DNA of 6,785 nt. It comes from an uncultured Bdellovibrio sp. GTDB lineage: Bacteria; Bdellovibrionota; Bdellovibrionia; Bdellovibrionales; Bdellovibrionaceae. The stretch lies in NCBI GenBank assembly GCA_946480995.1, contig CAMLMF010000138.1, positions 1-6,785 of the forward strand, in the 5' to 3' direction. The stretch's first letter is position 1. Each line of letters starts with the position of its first letter. Position numbers and translations under genes: made by a program. Below are positions 1 to 6,388 of this stretch, piece after piece. The notes under the pieces are model-generated. The model worked only from the letters and a program-made list of their open reading frames with translations, was not told the origin of the DNA and ran no database searches.

Positions 1-2
1 TG

Positions 3-302
3 ATGAGTGCTCAGGGAGGTCTGCAAATCGTCGCAAATCAAAAGGTCTGTATGGTGACTAATATGGTTTTTCCCAGGGATCAAATTCCTGTAAAACACGC
101 CGGTAAAACCTATTACGGCTGCTGTGAAAACTGCAAAAAAACGTTAGGTGAAGAGGCCACTTCAAGGACGGCGATAGATCCGATTTCTAAAAAATCTGTG
201 GATAAAGCGACAGCAGTGATTGCCGCACGTGACGACGGTTCCGTGATTTATTTTGAAAATCAGGCGAACTTTAATAAATTCAAAAAAAGAAACAGCAATT
301 AA
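3..302 (+). CDS. TRASH/YHS-type Cys-rich putative metal-binding protein, probably 5'-truncated
   Basis: A 99-residue reading frame from ATG at position 3. It has one Cys at residue 16 (VCMVTN), then [13 protein letters not shown] with Cys40, Cys41 and Cys44. A Cys about 24 residues before a YYxCCxxC cluster is the pattern of TRASH/YHS-like domains, thought to bind or sense metals such as copper. A second, Cys-free half ([16 protein letters not shown], then [13 protein letters not shown]) resembles a degenerate YHS repeat. The frame stays open to the left edge: the preceding codon is NTG, which cannot be a stop. The first residues (MSAQGG) look like the end of a signal peptide, so I infer an exported protein whose true start lies upstream. 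No ribosome binding site can be judged. Its stop overlaps that of the convergent yjdM. The exact function is unknown; neighbouring efflux genes make a metal role plausible but do not prove it. Confidence 0.7.
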   Translation: MSAQGGLQIVANQKVCMVTNMVFPRDQIPVKHAGKTYYGCCENCKKTLGEEATSRTAIDPISKKSVDKATAVIAARDDGSVIYFENQANFNKFKKRNSN

Positions 303-658
303 ACTTTTTTGACGAATTCGGACTTTAAGTTCATCGCGCCAAAGCCATCAATCTTACAAGAAATATCGTGGCCATCGCCACCGTCAGTAAGACGGATGTT
401 TTTCACTTTGGTGCCGACTTTTACAACCGAAGACGACCCTTTGATTTTAAGATCTTTGATCACGGTGACGGTGTCGCCATCTTGCAAGACGTTGCCGTTG
501 GCATCTTTAATGACCGCTGGGCCCGAAGCGTCCTCGGCTTCTTCAGTTGCCATCGTTTGGGGATTCCACTCAAAAGAACACTCGGGACAGATCCACAAGT
601 TTCCATCTTCGTAAATATTTTCAGACTGACATTTTGGGCATTGAGTGGGTGTTTGCAT
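299..658 (-). CDS. yjdM: YjdM / PhnA-family zinc-ribbon protein
   Basis: This is a 119-residue protein close in length and sequence to E. coli YjdM (formerly PhnA, about 111 residues). The N-terminal zinc ribbon has CPKC (Cys7, Cys10) and CPEC (Cys24, Cys27), followed by FEWN. A short acidic linker (about residues 37-45) leads to the PhnA domain, an SH3-like beta fold, with the hallmark strings [41 protein letters not shown] and LKSEFVKK. It is presumably cytoplasmic. Despite the old name this family is not the phosphonoacetate hydrolase, and its biochemical role is unsettled; no phosphonate genes are nearby. The start has a weak AAGG a few bases upstream (TAAGGC before ATG). The promoter must lie within the short gap to the pump terminator, where I see no convincing -10/-35 pair. 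A 10-bp palindrome, CAGGGCCCTG, sits at 674-683. The 3' end overlaps the convergent gene by four bases. Confidence 0.93.
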   Translation of the reverse strand: MQTPTQCPKCQSENIYEDGNLWICPECSFEWNPQTMATEEAEDASGPAVIKDANGNVLQDGDTVTVIKDLKIKGSSSVVKVGTKVKNIRLTDGGDGHDISCKIDGFGAMNLKSEFVKKV

Positions 659-726
659 GCCTTAGTTGAATCACAGGGCCCTGGGGTTTGGCTATTGAAA
701 AGTGCGAATCTCTAACCCCCGAGGGC

Positions 727-760
727 AAAAAAAGAGGGCTGCTGTCAAAGCAACCCTCTT
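727..760 (-). terminator. Rho-independent terminator of the tolC-RND operon
   Basis: On the minus strand a 12-bp stem with one mismatch (arms 749-760 and 732-743, outer seven pairs AAGAGGG/CCCTCTT) closes a five-base loop (744-748). It runs directly into seven consecutive Ts (complement of 727-733). It lies 24 bases past the RND stop codon, so it ends the pump operon and separates it from yjdM, which is transcribed in the same direction. On the plus strand the hairpin is followed only by TAAAAC, so it should work in one direction. Confidence 0.92.
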
Positions 761-784
761 AAAACTAGAAATAATTTATAAGTT

Positions 785-3700
785 CTAGTGCGCCGTTTTT
801 GCCTCTGTCGGTTCATCCAAAGTTCTTTCGCGTTTATCAAAGCGTGCAAATAAACTGTACACGCTTGGTACGACGTAAAGAGTTAACAGCGTAGAAACCA
901 TCACACCACCGATTACAGCCAAAGCCATTGGCTGACGGGCTTCCGCACCCGGGCCGAAGCTTAAAGCTGCAGGCAAGGCACCAGCGATGGTCGCGATCGA
1001 AGTCATTAAGATCGGACGAAGGCGCGTCGGGCAAGCCTCAAGCAAGGCTTTGTCGACGTGAATATGCTCTTCGTCACGGCGCTGATTGGTGAAGTCCACA
1101 AGTAAGATGGAATTCTTTTTCACGATGCCCATCAATAAAATCAAACCGATCATACTGAAGATATTTAATGACTGGCCACCAATCAATAAAGCCAAGAACG
1201 CACCCGAAAAGCTAAATGGCAACGCCACAAAGACCGTGATCGGATCGATAAAGCTATTAAACTGTGACGCCAAGATCATATAGGCGACAACGAAACCCAT
1301 CACCAAGGCAAAGATCAAGCTTAAGAAACTTTTTTGGAAGTCTTCCGCAGAACCGCTCAATAACACTTTGTAATCGGCTGGCAGAATTTTCTTCGCCACT
1401 TCTTGCGCTTTGTCGACAGACTGCTGCTGACTTAAGCCTTCTCCGACGTTACCAAAGATCACGATCGTACGTTGACGATTTTTACGCGAAATACTCGAAG
1501 CCACCGCAGACTCTTTGATGTCGACGACATCGGCAATCGGTACAAGCTCACCACGGTTGTTACGCACTTTCAGTTCGCGAATGCGTTCTACAGGTGAACG
1601 ACCGTCTTCCGTCATTTTCACGCGAATGTCGTAACGATGACCGCCTTTTTCATAGGTGCCTACGACCACGCTGCCCATCATCGCATTGACGACTTCGCCG
1701 ATGGCCATCACGCTGACACCGCGGTTCATGGCTTTTTGCCGATTCGGAATAATTTGAACTTCCGGAGCCCCACCTTGATAGTCGGAACTAACGTCCGCCA
1801 TCACTTTTTGTGCTTTTAATTCTTCTACGATTTTTTCAGAATACGCACCTAACTGATTCCAGTCCGGACCTTGAATGCTGAATTCGACGGGGAAGCCTTT
1901 GCCTCCGCCTCCGCCGAAACCTTGGGTCGAAGGATCTTGCACCTGAGGCTTTGCTTCGGGCATGGTTTTATTTAAGAACTCACGCACAACTTCGATGAAC
2001 TCTTGTTGGCTCAGTTCCTTGCCTTTCACAGCATCTTTGCCACGTTGTTTTTTCGGTTTCAAGTCGACGAACAACATCGCATTGTTCGATTCACCACCAG
2101 TAAAGCCACCGGCTGCAACGAAGGATGAAGCCACTTCAGAGCGTGAGTGCAGAAATTCTTCGATCTGTTTTACCTTCGCATCAGTGAATGTAATCGCAGA
2201 TTTGGGCGGATTGCTGATTTGAATCATCAACGAACCTTGGTCTTGTGGTGGTTGGAATTCACCTTTTAAGAAGGCCACGGAAGAAAAGCTCAACACAAAG
2301 AACACCAACGATACGCCGATTACTTTCCAACGATGGCGTAAAGAAATTTCTAGTGTGCGGGTGTAAGCGTTTTTCAAACTTTCGAAGCCCGCTTCAAAAG
2401 CGCGACCCAAACGAGTGGTACGTTCACTCGTGTCGACAAATTGCGAAGCACGCATCGGGGTTAACGTGAGGGCTTCAAGCAATGAAATCATCACTGCGGC
2501 ACTCATCGTCACGCCGAATTGGAACAAGAAGCGACCAATGATCCCTTCCATGAAGGCAATTGGCAAGAAGATCGCTACTAACGATACGGACGCAGCCATC
2601 GCAGCGAAGGTAATTTCGCGTGCACCGATTAAGGCGGCTTCGCGTTTGCTTTTCCCCATCTCTAAGTGACGGATGATATTTTCTAATACCATGATGGCAT
2701 CATCGACGACGATACCAATGGCAAGACTTAGTCCCATCAGAGTAAAGATATTCAAAGTAAAACCTGCGAAGTACAGCACGATAAAGCTTCCCAAGACGGA
2801 AGTTGGGATCGCCAGCAAGACGTTGAACGTTGAAGACCACGAGCCTAAGAACAGCCAGCAAACCAAAGACGTCAATAAAGCGGCTAAAGCAAGAGTTAAG
2901 ACCAACTCATGCACGGATTCTTCAACGAACTTCGTGCCGTCGAAGTTCACAACGATCTGTGTTCCTTCAGGCAACGTTTTTTGGATTTCGGCAACACGTT
3001 CTTTCACGGCATGGGCTACAGACACGGCGTTCGAGCCACGTTGTTTGACGACACCCAGGCCGACCGCGGCTTTGCCATTGGCGCGTGCGAATTGCACAAC
3101 GTCAATCAAGCCTTCTTTAAAGTCTGCGACTTTGCCTAGAGGAATCGGATTGTAATTCGGTCCGCCTCCGCGGGTGTTGATCAGAATTTGGCTGAACTGT
3201 TCAGCTTTTTTCGCCTCGCCCAGTGTACGTAGGCTGTATTCCGTTTTATCAAACTCGGCACGCCCCGCCGGTGGTTCACCGTGTTCAGTGCGTAAAGTGT
3301 TAACCACATCAGAAACAGTCAGGGCATAACTATTTAAGACTTTGTTGCGCACCCACACGCGCATATTCGGTGAAAGGTAACCGGGCATCCATAGGTTGCC
3401 GACTCCCGGCACAGTGGTCATGCGATCGCGGATGTTGTCTTTTACATAGATCATCATTTCTTCTAGAGACATCGTCGTGCTAGAAAATGACAACCACATG
3501 ATCGGGAAGTCTTCCGGATTGATTTTCATCACGGTCGGTGGATTCATCGCTTTGGGTAAAGCATCTTGAATTTGCGAAATCTTCGCTTGCACGTCTTGGA
3601 AGGCCACGTCGATGTTGCGCTCAAGATCGAACTCAACTGTGATGTCAGAAGTACTGTTGCGCGCCGTTGAAGTGATGTTCTTGACACCTTGGATGCTGAT

Positions 3701-3913
3701 CAAAGCATCTTCAATCGGATCGATAACATCGGCTTCCATAACTTCCGGGGCAGCCCCTTCGTAACGAACAGAAATTGCGATCACCGGAAAGTCGACGTCA
3801 GGCAATTCGCTGACGCCCATGCGCATGAAGCTGATCGCTCCAAACACAATAAGACCAAACATCAACATCCAGGCAAAAACGGGTCTACGGATGGATAAAT
3901 CGGATAAAGTCAT
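785..3913 (-). CDS. RND (AcrB/MexB-like, HAE-1 type) efflux permease
   Basis: A 1042-residue inner-membrane, proton-driven exporter of full family length (AcrB is about 1049). It would be a trimer that takes up substrates from the periplasm or membrane and passes them to a TolC channel. The N-terminus (SIRRPVFAWML) starts TM1, followed by the periplasmic porter domain (about 35-335), TM2-6 (about 337-490), TM7 (about 530-548), the second porter domain (about 550-860) and TM8-12 (about 865-1020). The proton-relay residues are present: Asp404/Asp405 in GIVVDDAIMV (AcrB D407/D408), Lys933 in GIVKKNSILLVDF (K940), Arg964 (R971) and Thr971 (T978). The AcrB switch-loop GFGFAG is replaced by GGFTGG (602-607), and FGGGGGKGF (666-674) occupies the F-loop region, so substrate preference cannot be transferred from AcrB. 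It follows tolC by one base and has its own Shine-Dalgarno. Heavy-metal pumps (CzcA type) are less likely given the sequence. No adaptor gene is adjacent. Confidence 0.95.
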   Translation of the reverse strand: MTLSDLSIRRPVFAWMLMFGLIVFGAISFMRMGVSELPDVDFPVIAISVRYEGAAPEVMEADVIDPIEDALISIQGVKNITSTARNSTSDITVEFDLERNIDVAFQDVQAKISQIQDALPKAMNPPTVMKINPEDFPIMWLSFSSTTMSLEEMMIYVKDNIRDRMTTVPGVGNLWMPGYLSPNMRVWVRNKVLNSYALTVSDVVNTLRTEHGEPPAGRAEFDKTEYSLRTLGEAKKAEQFSQILINTRGGGPNYNPIPLGKVADFKEGLIDVVQFARANGKAAVGLGVVKQRGSNAVSVAHAVKERVAEIQKTLPEGTQIVVNFDGTKFVEESVHELVLTLALAALLTSLVCWLFLGSWSSTFNVLLAIPTSVLGSFIVLYFAGFTLNIFTLMGLSLAIGIVVDDAIMVLENIIRHLEMGKSKREAALIGAREITFAAMAASVSLVAIFLPIAFMEGIIGRFLFQFGVTMSAAVMISLLEALTLTPMRASQFVDTSERTTRLGRAFEAGFESLKNAYTRTLEISLRHRWKVIGVSLVFFVLSFSSVAFLKGEFQPPQDQGSLMIQISNPPKSAITFTDAKVKQIEEFLHSRSEVASSFVAAGGFTGGESNNAMLFVDLKPKKQRGKDAVKGKELSQQEFIEVVREFLNKTMPEAKPQVQDPSTQGFGGGGGKGFPVEFSIQGPDWNQLGAYSEKIVEELKAQKVMADVSSDYQGGAPEVQIIPNRQKAMNRGVSVMAIGEVVNAMMGSVVVGTYEKGGHRYDIRVKMTEDGRSPVERIRELKVRNNRGELVPIADVVDIKESAVASSISRKNRQRTIVIFGNVGEGLSQQQSVDKAQEVAKKILPADYKVLLSGSAEDFQKSFLSLIFALVMGFVVAYMILASQFNSFIDPITVFVALPFSFSGAFLALLIGGQSLNIFSMIGLILLMGIVKKNSILLVDFTNQRRDEEHIHVDKALLEACPTRLRPILMTSIATIAGALPAALSFGPGAEARQPMALAVIGGVMVSTLLTLYVVPSVYSLFARFDKRERTLDEPTEAKTAH

Positions 3914-3914
3914 T

Positions 3915-5189
3915 CTATTCTTCCTTCACTGGCGGAGCCGTGATTTGTGCCGAAGCAATTTGTAAGCGAATTAGATCCAACTGCACCGCAAAGCGAGCTT
4001 GATCTAAGGCGCGCGAAGCAACGCGAAAATCAGTCAAAGACTGTTGCACGTCGATATTGCGTGAAAGTCCACGACGGTAATCTCGTTGCATTACTTGGTA
4101 ATTCTTTTCAGAAAGAGTCGCTGAAGTTTGCAAAGCCTCAACTTGTTTTTTTCTCGTTTGGAATGTTTCATAATAAGTGGAGATTTCTTGAGTCGCTAAG
4201 CGGCGAGCACGAGCCAAAGATAAATCTGCTTCGATTCTTTTTGATGCGGCTTCGCGGACTTTGCTTTGGGTGGCGCCGCCTTCAAATAACGGCATTGTGA
4301 AACGTAATTGCACATCCCACTTTAAGTCTTCAGTGAAACCATCAGGGCGCTTAAAATAGTAATTGCCGATAAGGTCCAAAGAAGGTGCGTGGGCCCCCTT
4401 CGCAATAGAAACTTCCTCTTCCATCGCTTCCAATTGTTTTTTCGCGGCTTTGACATCGTAGCGGTTTTCAATATTTTGCAAATACGTCGGCAGTGGGGCC
4501 AAAGTCATTTTGTCGCTCAATGCGGGATCTTGCAGAGGTTCTTGGACGTTAAGGCCCGTCAAGAACGCCAGATTTTCCCTTGCGGTGCGCAGTTGTCCCT
4601 TCGTTAGCTGCCATTCTGCTTTAAGTGCCGCATCGGTTGCTTGTGCCGTTAAGACCTCATTTGAATTGGACTCACCCCGACGGGCCCGAGCCCCGAGTTC
4701 GCCGACACGCTCGGCATAAATCTTGGTTTGCACTTCTAGATTTTTAAGATCTTGTTCTAAAGCCAAGACGTTCAAATAAGCCATGGCGACCTCTTGATAA
4801 AGTAGAACCATGGTTTGGTTGCGAATTTCTTCTTGGGATTCAACCAGATCTTTTTGTTGGCGCAATCCCGCGAATTCTCTAAGCCCACGAAACAACGCCT
4901 GCGTGGCCGTAAGGTTCACAGTGGTTTGTCTTTCAGGAAAGAAATCTCGAGCGGTCGCATCGGTCGGCTGGGGCTGCACGAGGTGGCTGGCGTTCAAAGC
5001 CAACTGCGGAACAATCCCACCTTTAACTTGAGAAACACGTTCTTTAGCACGAATGACTTGCTCTTTGGCAATACCAACCACTTCGTTTCTTTGCAGCGCC
5101 GACTGGAAGGCTTCCTGCAAAGTTGCGGCTTGCAAGGAAAGGGGAGCTAGAACCAAAAGGGAAATTAAGATTTTTGATGTGTTTTGCAT
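3915..5189 (-). CDS. TolC-family outer-membrane efflux channel
   Basis: A 424-residue outer-membrane factor, expected to form a trimeric channel-tunnel that exports the substrates of the downstream RND pump. A signal peptide is clear: MQNTSK, then a hydrophobic core, ending near Leu-Gln-Ala (cleavage about 21/22, before ATLQEAF). Two OEP repeats follow. Each carries the beta-strand signature with a glycine turn, QALFRGL at 97-103 and MPLFEGG at 299-305, flanked by long Ala/Gln/Glu-rich helices (about 30-60, 105-210, 245-265, 305-415). The length fits the family. It is the first gene of the pump operon: its stop (TAG) and the RND start are separated by one base. No good Shine-Dalgarno precedes the ATG (TCGAGCAAAATAATCG), so initiation may be weak. 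Upstream, on the minus strand, a TATAAC (complement of 5260-5265) is a possible -10, but it has no matching -35. The specific name (tolC, oprM and so on) cannot be fixed from sequence alone. Confidence 0.93.
   Translation of the reverse strand: MQNTSKILISLLVLAPLSLQAATLQEAFQSALQRNEVVGIAKEQVIRAKERVSQVKGGIVPQLALNASHLVQPQPTDATARDFFPERQTTVNLTATQALFRGLREFAGLRQQKDLVESQEEIRNQTMVLLYQEVAMAYLNVLALEQDLKNLEVQTKIYAERVGELGARARRGESNSNEVLTAQATDAALKAEWQLTKGQLRTARENLAFLTGLNVQEPLQDPALSDKMTLAPLPTYLQNIENRYDVKAAKKQLEAMEEEVSIAKGAHAPSLDLIGNYYFKRPDGFTEDLKWDVQLRFTMPLFEGGATQSKVREAASKRIEADLSLARARRLATQEISTYYETFQTRKKQVEALQTSATLSEKNYQVMQRDYRRGLSRNIDVQQSLTDFRVASRALDQARFAVQLDLIRLQIASAQITAPPVKEE
3921..3926 (-). promoter_or_regulatory. 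Shine-Dalgarno of the RND gene inside the tolC 3' end
   Basis: AAGGAA (complement of 3921-3926) lies seven bases before the RND ATG and within the last codons of tolC. With a one-base gap between TAG and ATG, this supports the chosen RND start and indicates coupled translation of channel and pump. Confidence 0.75.
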
Positions 5190-5330
5190 TCGATTATTTT
5201 GCTCGAAAAAGACTTTTTATCAAATCAAAGATCTGTAAAGAGAGAAAAAGAAAAATTGCGTTATAAGGTCGGTGTTCTTAGAGGGGCAGAATGTGATACC
5301 CAGTGCGATTTGCGTTGCCAGATAAAATAT

Positions 5331-5342
5331 GTTGTGTGCAAG
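5331..5342 (+). promoter_or_regulatory. Putative OhrR operator upstream of doxX (site 1)
   Basis: GTTGTGTGCAAG is a near-palindrome (CTTG-N4-CAAG with one mismatch). Eleven consecutive bases, TTGTGTGCAAG, are identical to the site within the ohrR promoter at 6365-6375. It sits 24 bases before the doxX ATG and just downstream of an AT-rich TAAAAT (5323-5328), the best -10-like hexamer here, although no good -35 accompanies it. A repressor bound here would cover the likely transcription start. Assignment to OhrR is an inference from the shared motif. The same gap also serves the divergent tolC, whose start is about 140 bases away. Confidence 0.6.
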
Positions 5343-5352
5343 ATTAATGTAT

Positions 5353-5358
5353 AAGGAG
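5353..5358 (+). promoter_or_regulatory. Strong Shine-Dalgarno of doxX
   Basis: AAGGAG lies seven bases before the ATG at 5366. It is the best ribosome binding site in the window and fixes the doxX start. Confidence 0.85.
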
Positions 5359-5365
5359 ATCTCAT

Positions 5366-5755
5366 ATGAAAAGTAAAATTCCGTTTTTCGCGCGCTTGCT
5401 TTTAGGTCTTATCTATTTCGTTTTTGGACTGAATGGATTCCTGCAATTCATTCCTGCTCCACCAAATATGCCAGAGGGCGCTATGGCGTTCATGGGTGGC
5501 ATGATGGCTGCCCCGTATTTCTTCCCGGTTCTTAAAGGAACAGAAGTTATCTGCGGAGCTTTATTGCTGTCGGGGATGTGGAGCCCATTGGCTTTGGTTA
5601 TTCTGGCTCCGATCACGTTGCAGATTCTTCTTTTTCACAGCTTTATGACTCCGGGTCTTGAGAACGTGATCTTGCCTCTTGTGATGGTTGCTTTGCACGT
5701 TACTGCCGCTTCCGCTTACAAAGGTATTTATAAGCCTCTTCTGGCTAGAAAATAG
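5366..5755 (+). CDS. DoxX-like four-helix inner-membrane protein
   Basis: A 129-residue, very hydrophobic protein with about four transmembrane segments (approximately 5-27, 50-70, 74-94 and 98-117) and a short basic tail ending LLARK. The first helix, ARLLLGLIYFVFGLNGF, is typical of the DoxX/DoxD-like family (R-x-LLG-x-x-F-x-x-G-x-x-x). The loop after it is rich in Met, Gly and Pro (about 30-50). DoxX proteins are poorly characterised; in mycobacteria a DoxX takes part in a membrane oxidoreductase complex linked to superoxide dismutase and thiol defence. Here the gene stands alone, with a strong Shine-Dalgarno and its own terminator. It has a copy of the ohr/ohrR operator-like box in front of it and ohr itself converging on it, which ties it to organic-peroxide stress by inference. 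The biochemical activity cannot be read from the sequence. Confidence 0.85.
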   Translation: MKSKIPFFARLLLGLIYFVFGLNGFLQFIPAPPNMPEGAMAFMGGMMAAPYFFPVLKGTEVICGALLLSGMWSPLALVILAPITLQILLFHSFMTPGLENVILPLVMVALHVTAASAYKGIYKPLLARK

Positions 5756-5767
5756 CCTCAAAGGCAA

Positions 5768-5820
5768 TTCGGGAACTTAAGTTTGCTTTGTTAAATTTAA
5801 GTTCCCGAAGATTTTTATTT
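5768..5820 (+). terminator. Rho-independent terminator of doxX
   Basis: A perfect 13-bp stem (5768-5780 TTCGGGAACTTAA pairing with 5797-5809) extends by four more pairs, one of them G-U, to an eight-base loop at 5785-5792. It is followed by a T-rich tail (GATTTTTATTT, then more Ts to about 5830). It begins 12 bases after the doxX stop. On the minus strand the flank is TTGCCTTTGAGG, a poor U-tract, so it would be at best a weak terminator for ohr. Confidence 0.92.
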
Positions 5821-5857
5821 AGTTTCTTTTTGTTGTCGTGCATGCCTCAGCAATGCA

Positions 5858-6292
5858 CTAATTTGTCACTACTTCCAAAGTAACTTCGATGTTTCCGCGT
5901 GTCGCATTTGAATAAGGGCACACTTGATGAGCTTTTTCTACAAGTCCCTGAGCCGCTGACTTATCCATGCCTGGTAAGCGCACTTGCAAGTTCGCTTTGA
6001 TGCCAAAACCTTGTGGAATCGGACCGATGCCCACAGAGGCTGTGATGGCCAAATCTTGCGGTAAAGTGATTTTTTCTTTCATCGCCACAAACTTCATTGC
6101 GCCGATAAAGCATGCAGAGTAACCAGCCGCAAAAAGTTGTTCTGGGTTTGTGCCAGCACCACCGGCGCCACCCAGTTCTTTCGGTGTTGAAAGAGACACT
6201 TCCAAACGACCGTCGTTTGATTTTGATGCGCCATCGCGGCCGCCTGTAGATGTTGCTTGAGCTGTGTAAAGGACTGTTTCAAGTTTGTTCAT
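5858..6292 (-). CDS. ohr: Organic hydroperoxide resistance peroxidase Ohr
   Basis: A 144-residue Ohr/OsmC-fold thiol peroxidase that reduces organic and fatty-acid hydroperoxides to alcohols in the cytoplasm. In studied Ohr enzymes it is recharged by lipoylated proteins. All catalytic residues sit at the canonical numbers: peroxidatic Cys61 in [12 protein letters not shown], resolving Cys125 in [12 protein letters not shown], Arg19 in GGRDG and Glu51 in [11 protein letters not shown]. The N-terminal [19 protein letters not shown] and the TRGNIEV end place it in the Ohr subgroup rather than OsmC or YhfA. The length is typical. The start is supported by AAGGA seven bases upstream. It diverges from ohrR, with two operator-like boxes between them, which is the standard arrangement for OhrR-repressed, peroxide-induced ohr. 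The stop lies in a small GTGCAT/ATGCAC hairpin with no U-tract. Confidence 0.98.
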   Translation of the reverse strand: MNKLETVLYTAQATSTGGRDGASKSNDGRLEVSLSTPKELGGAGGAGTNPEQLFAAGYSACFIGAMKFVAMKEKITLPQDLAITASVGIGPIPQGFGIKANLQVRLPGMDKSAAQGLVEKAHQVCPYSNATRGNIEVTLEVVTN

Positions 6293-6299
6293 AGTGACT

Positions 6300-6304
6300 T
6301 CCTT
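6300..6304 (-). promoter_or_regulatory. Shine-Dalgarno of ohr
   Basis: AAGGA (complement of 6300-6304) lies seven bases before the ohr ATG and confirms the start codon. With the promoter proposed at 6331-6359 it would sit in a leader of about 32 bases. Confidence 0.8.
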
Positions 6305-6321
6305 ATTTAAAAGTTAAATAA

Positions 6322-6333
6322 CTTGCATACAAG
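6322..6333 (-). promoter_or_regulatory. Putative OhrR operator at the ohr promoter (site 2)
   Basis: CTTGCATACAAG is a perfect CTTG-N4-CAAG inverted repeat. Read on the minus strand (CTTGTATGCAAG) it differs from sites 1 and 3 by one base in the centre and one in the outer arm. It overlaps the end of the proposed ohr -10 and the predicted transcription start, so binding would block ohr expression. Its centre is exactly 42 bp from that of site 3. OhrR as the ligand is inferred from position and repetition. Confidence 0.68.
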
Positions 6334-6359
6334 ATAATACACAAAGATCGGACTTGCAA
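6331..6359 (-). promoter_or_regulatory. Proposed ohr promoter
   Basis: On the minus strand TTGCAA (6354-6359) is followed after 17 bases by TATCTT (complement of 6331-6336), a 4/6 match to the -10 consensus. An alternative -10, TATTAT (complement of 6334-6339), matches better but leaves only 14 bases of spacing. The -35 is a palindrome shared with the divergent ohrR promoter. Confidence 0.5.
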
Positions 6360-6382
6360 ATACTTTGTGTGCAAGGTATTGT
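6354..6382 (+). promoter_or_regulatory. Proposed ohrR promoter
   Basis: TTGCAA (6354-6359), 17 bases, then TATTGT (6377-6382). Operator-like site 3 lies in the spacer between the two hexamers, the classic position for repression and fitting autoregulation. The predicted start of transcription, about seven bases after the -10, falls on or next to the ohrR ATG at 6389. Confidence 0.55.
6364..6375 (+). promoter_or_regulatory. Putative OhrR operator at the ohrR promoter (site 3)
   Basis: TTTGTGTGCAAG matches CTTG-N4-CAAG with one mismatch. It is extended on both sides by the inverted arms AATAC (6359-6363) and GTATT (6376-6380), giving a 22-bp near-palindrome, the longest dyad in this intergenic region. 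An extra half site, CTTGCA, lies at 6353-6358. Confidence 0.68.
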
Positions 6383-6388
6383 TTTTTT

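Noticed and set aside
299..658. Reading yjdM as a phosphonoacetate hydrolase because of the name PhnA
   Set aside because: The sequence is the small zinc-ribbon family. The hydrolase also called PhnA is a much larger, unrelated enzyme.
674..683. Palindrome CAGGGCCCTG upstream of yjdM as an operator
   Set aside because: It is a single 10-bp palindrome with no second copy and no clear promoter nearby. It could be chance in a G/C-rich patch.
309..715. Two plus-strand open frames (309-614 and 368-715) over yjdM
   Set aside because: Both are antisense to yjdM, whose zinc ribbon and PhnA domain are unmistakable. Their translations show no recognisable domain.
2673..3155. 160-codon open frame on the plus strand inside the RND gene
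   Set aside because: It is antisense to a highly conserved RND coding region, has no family-like sequence and no Shine-Dalgarno of note. It is a by-product of the codon use of the real gene.
5207..5219. AAAAAGACTTTTT inverted repeat before tolC
   Set aside because: It is a low-complexity A/T repeat of a kind expected by chance in an AT-rich leader, with no matching repeat elsewhere.
5838..5858. Small hairpin GTGCAT/ATGCAC at the end of ohr as a terminator
   Set aside because: The stem is only six pairs and is followed on the minus strand by an A-rich stretch, not a U-tract. It also includes the stop codon.
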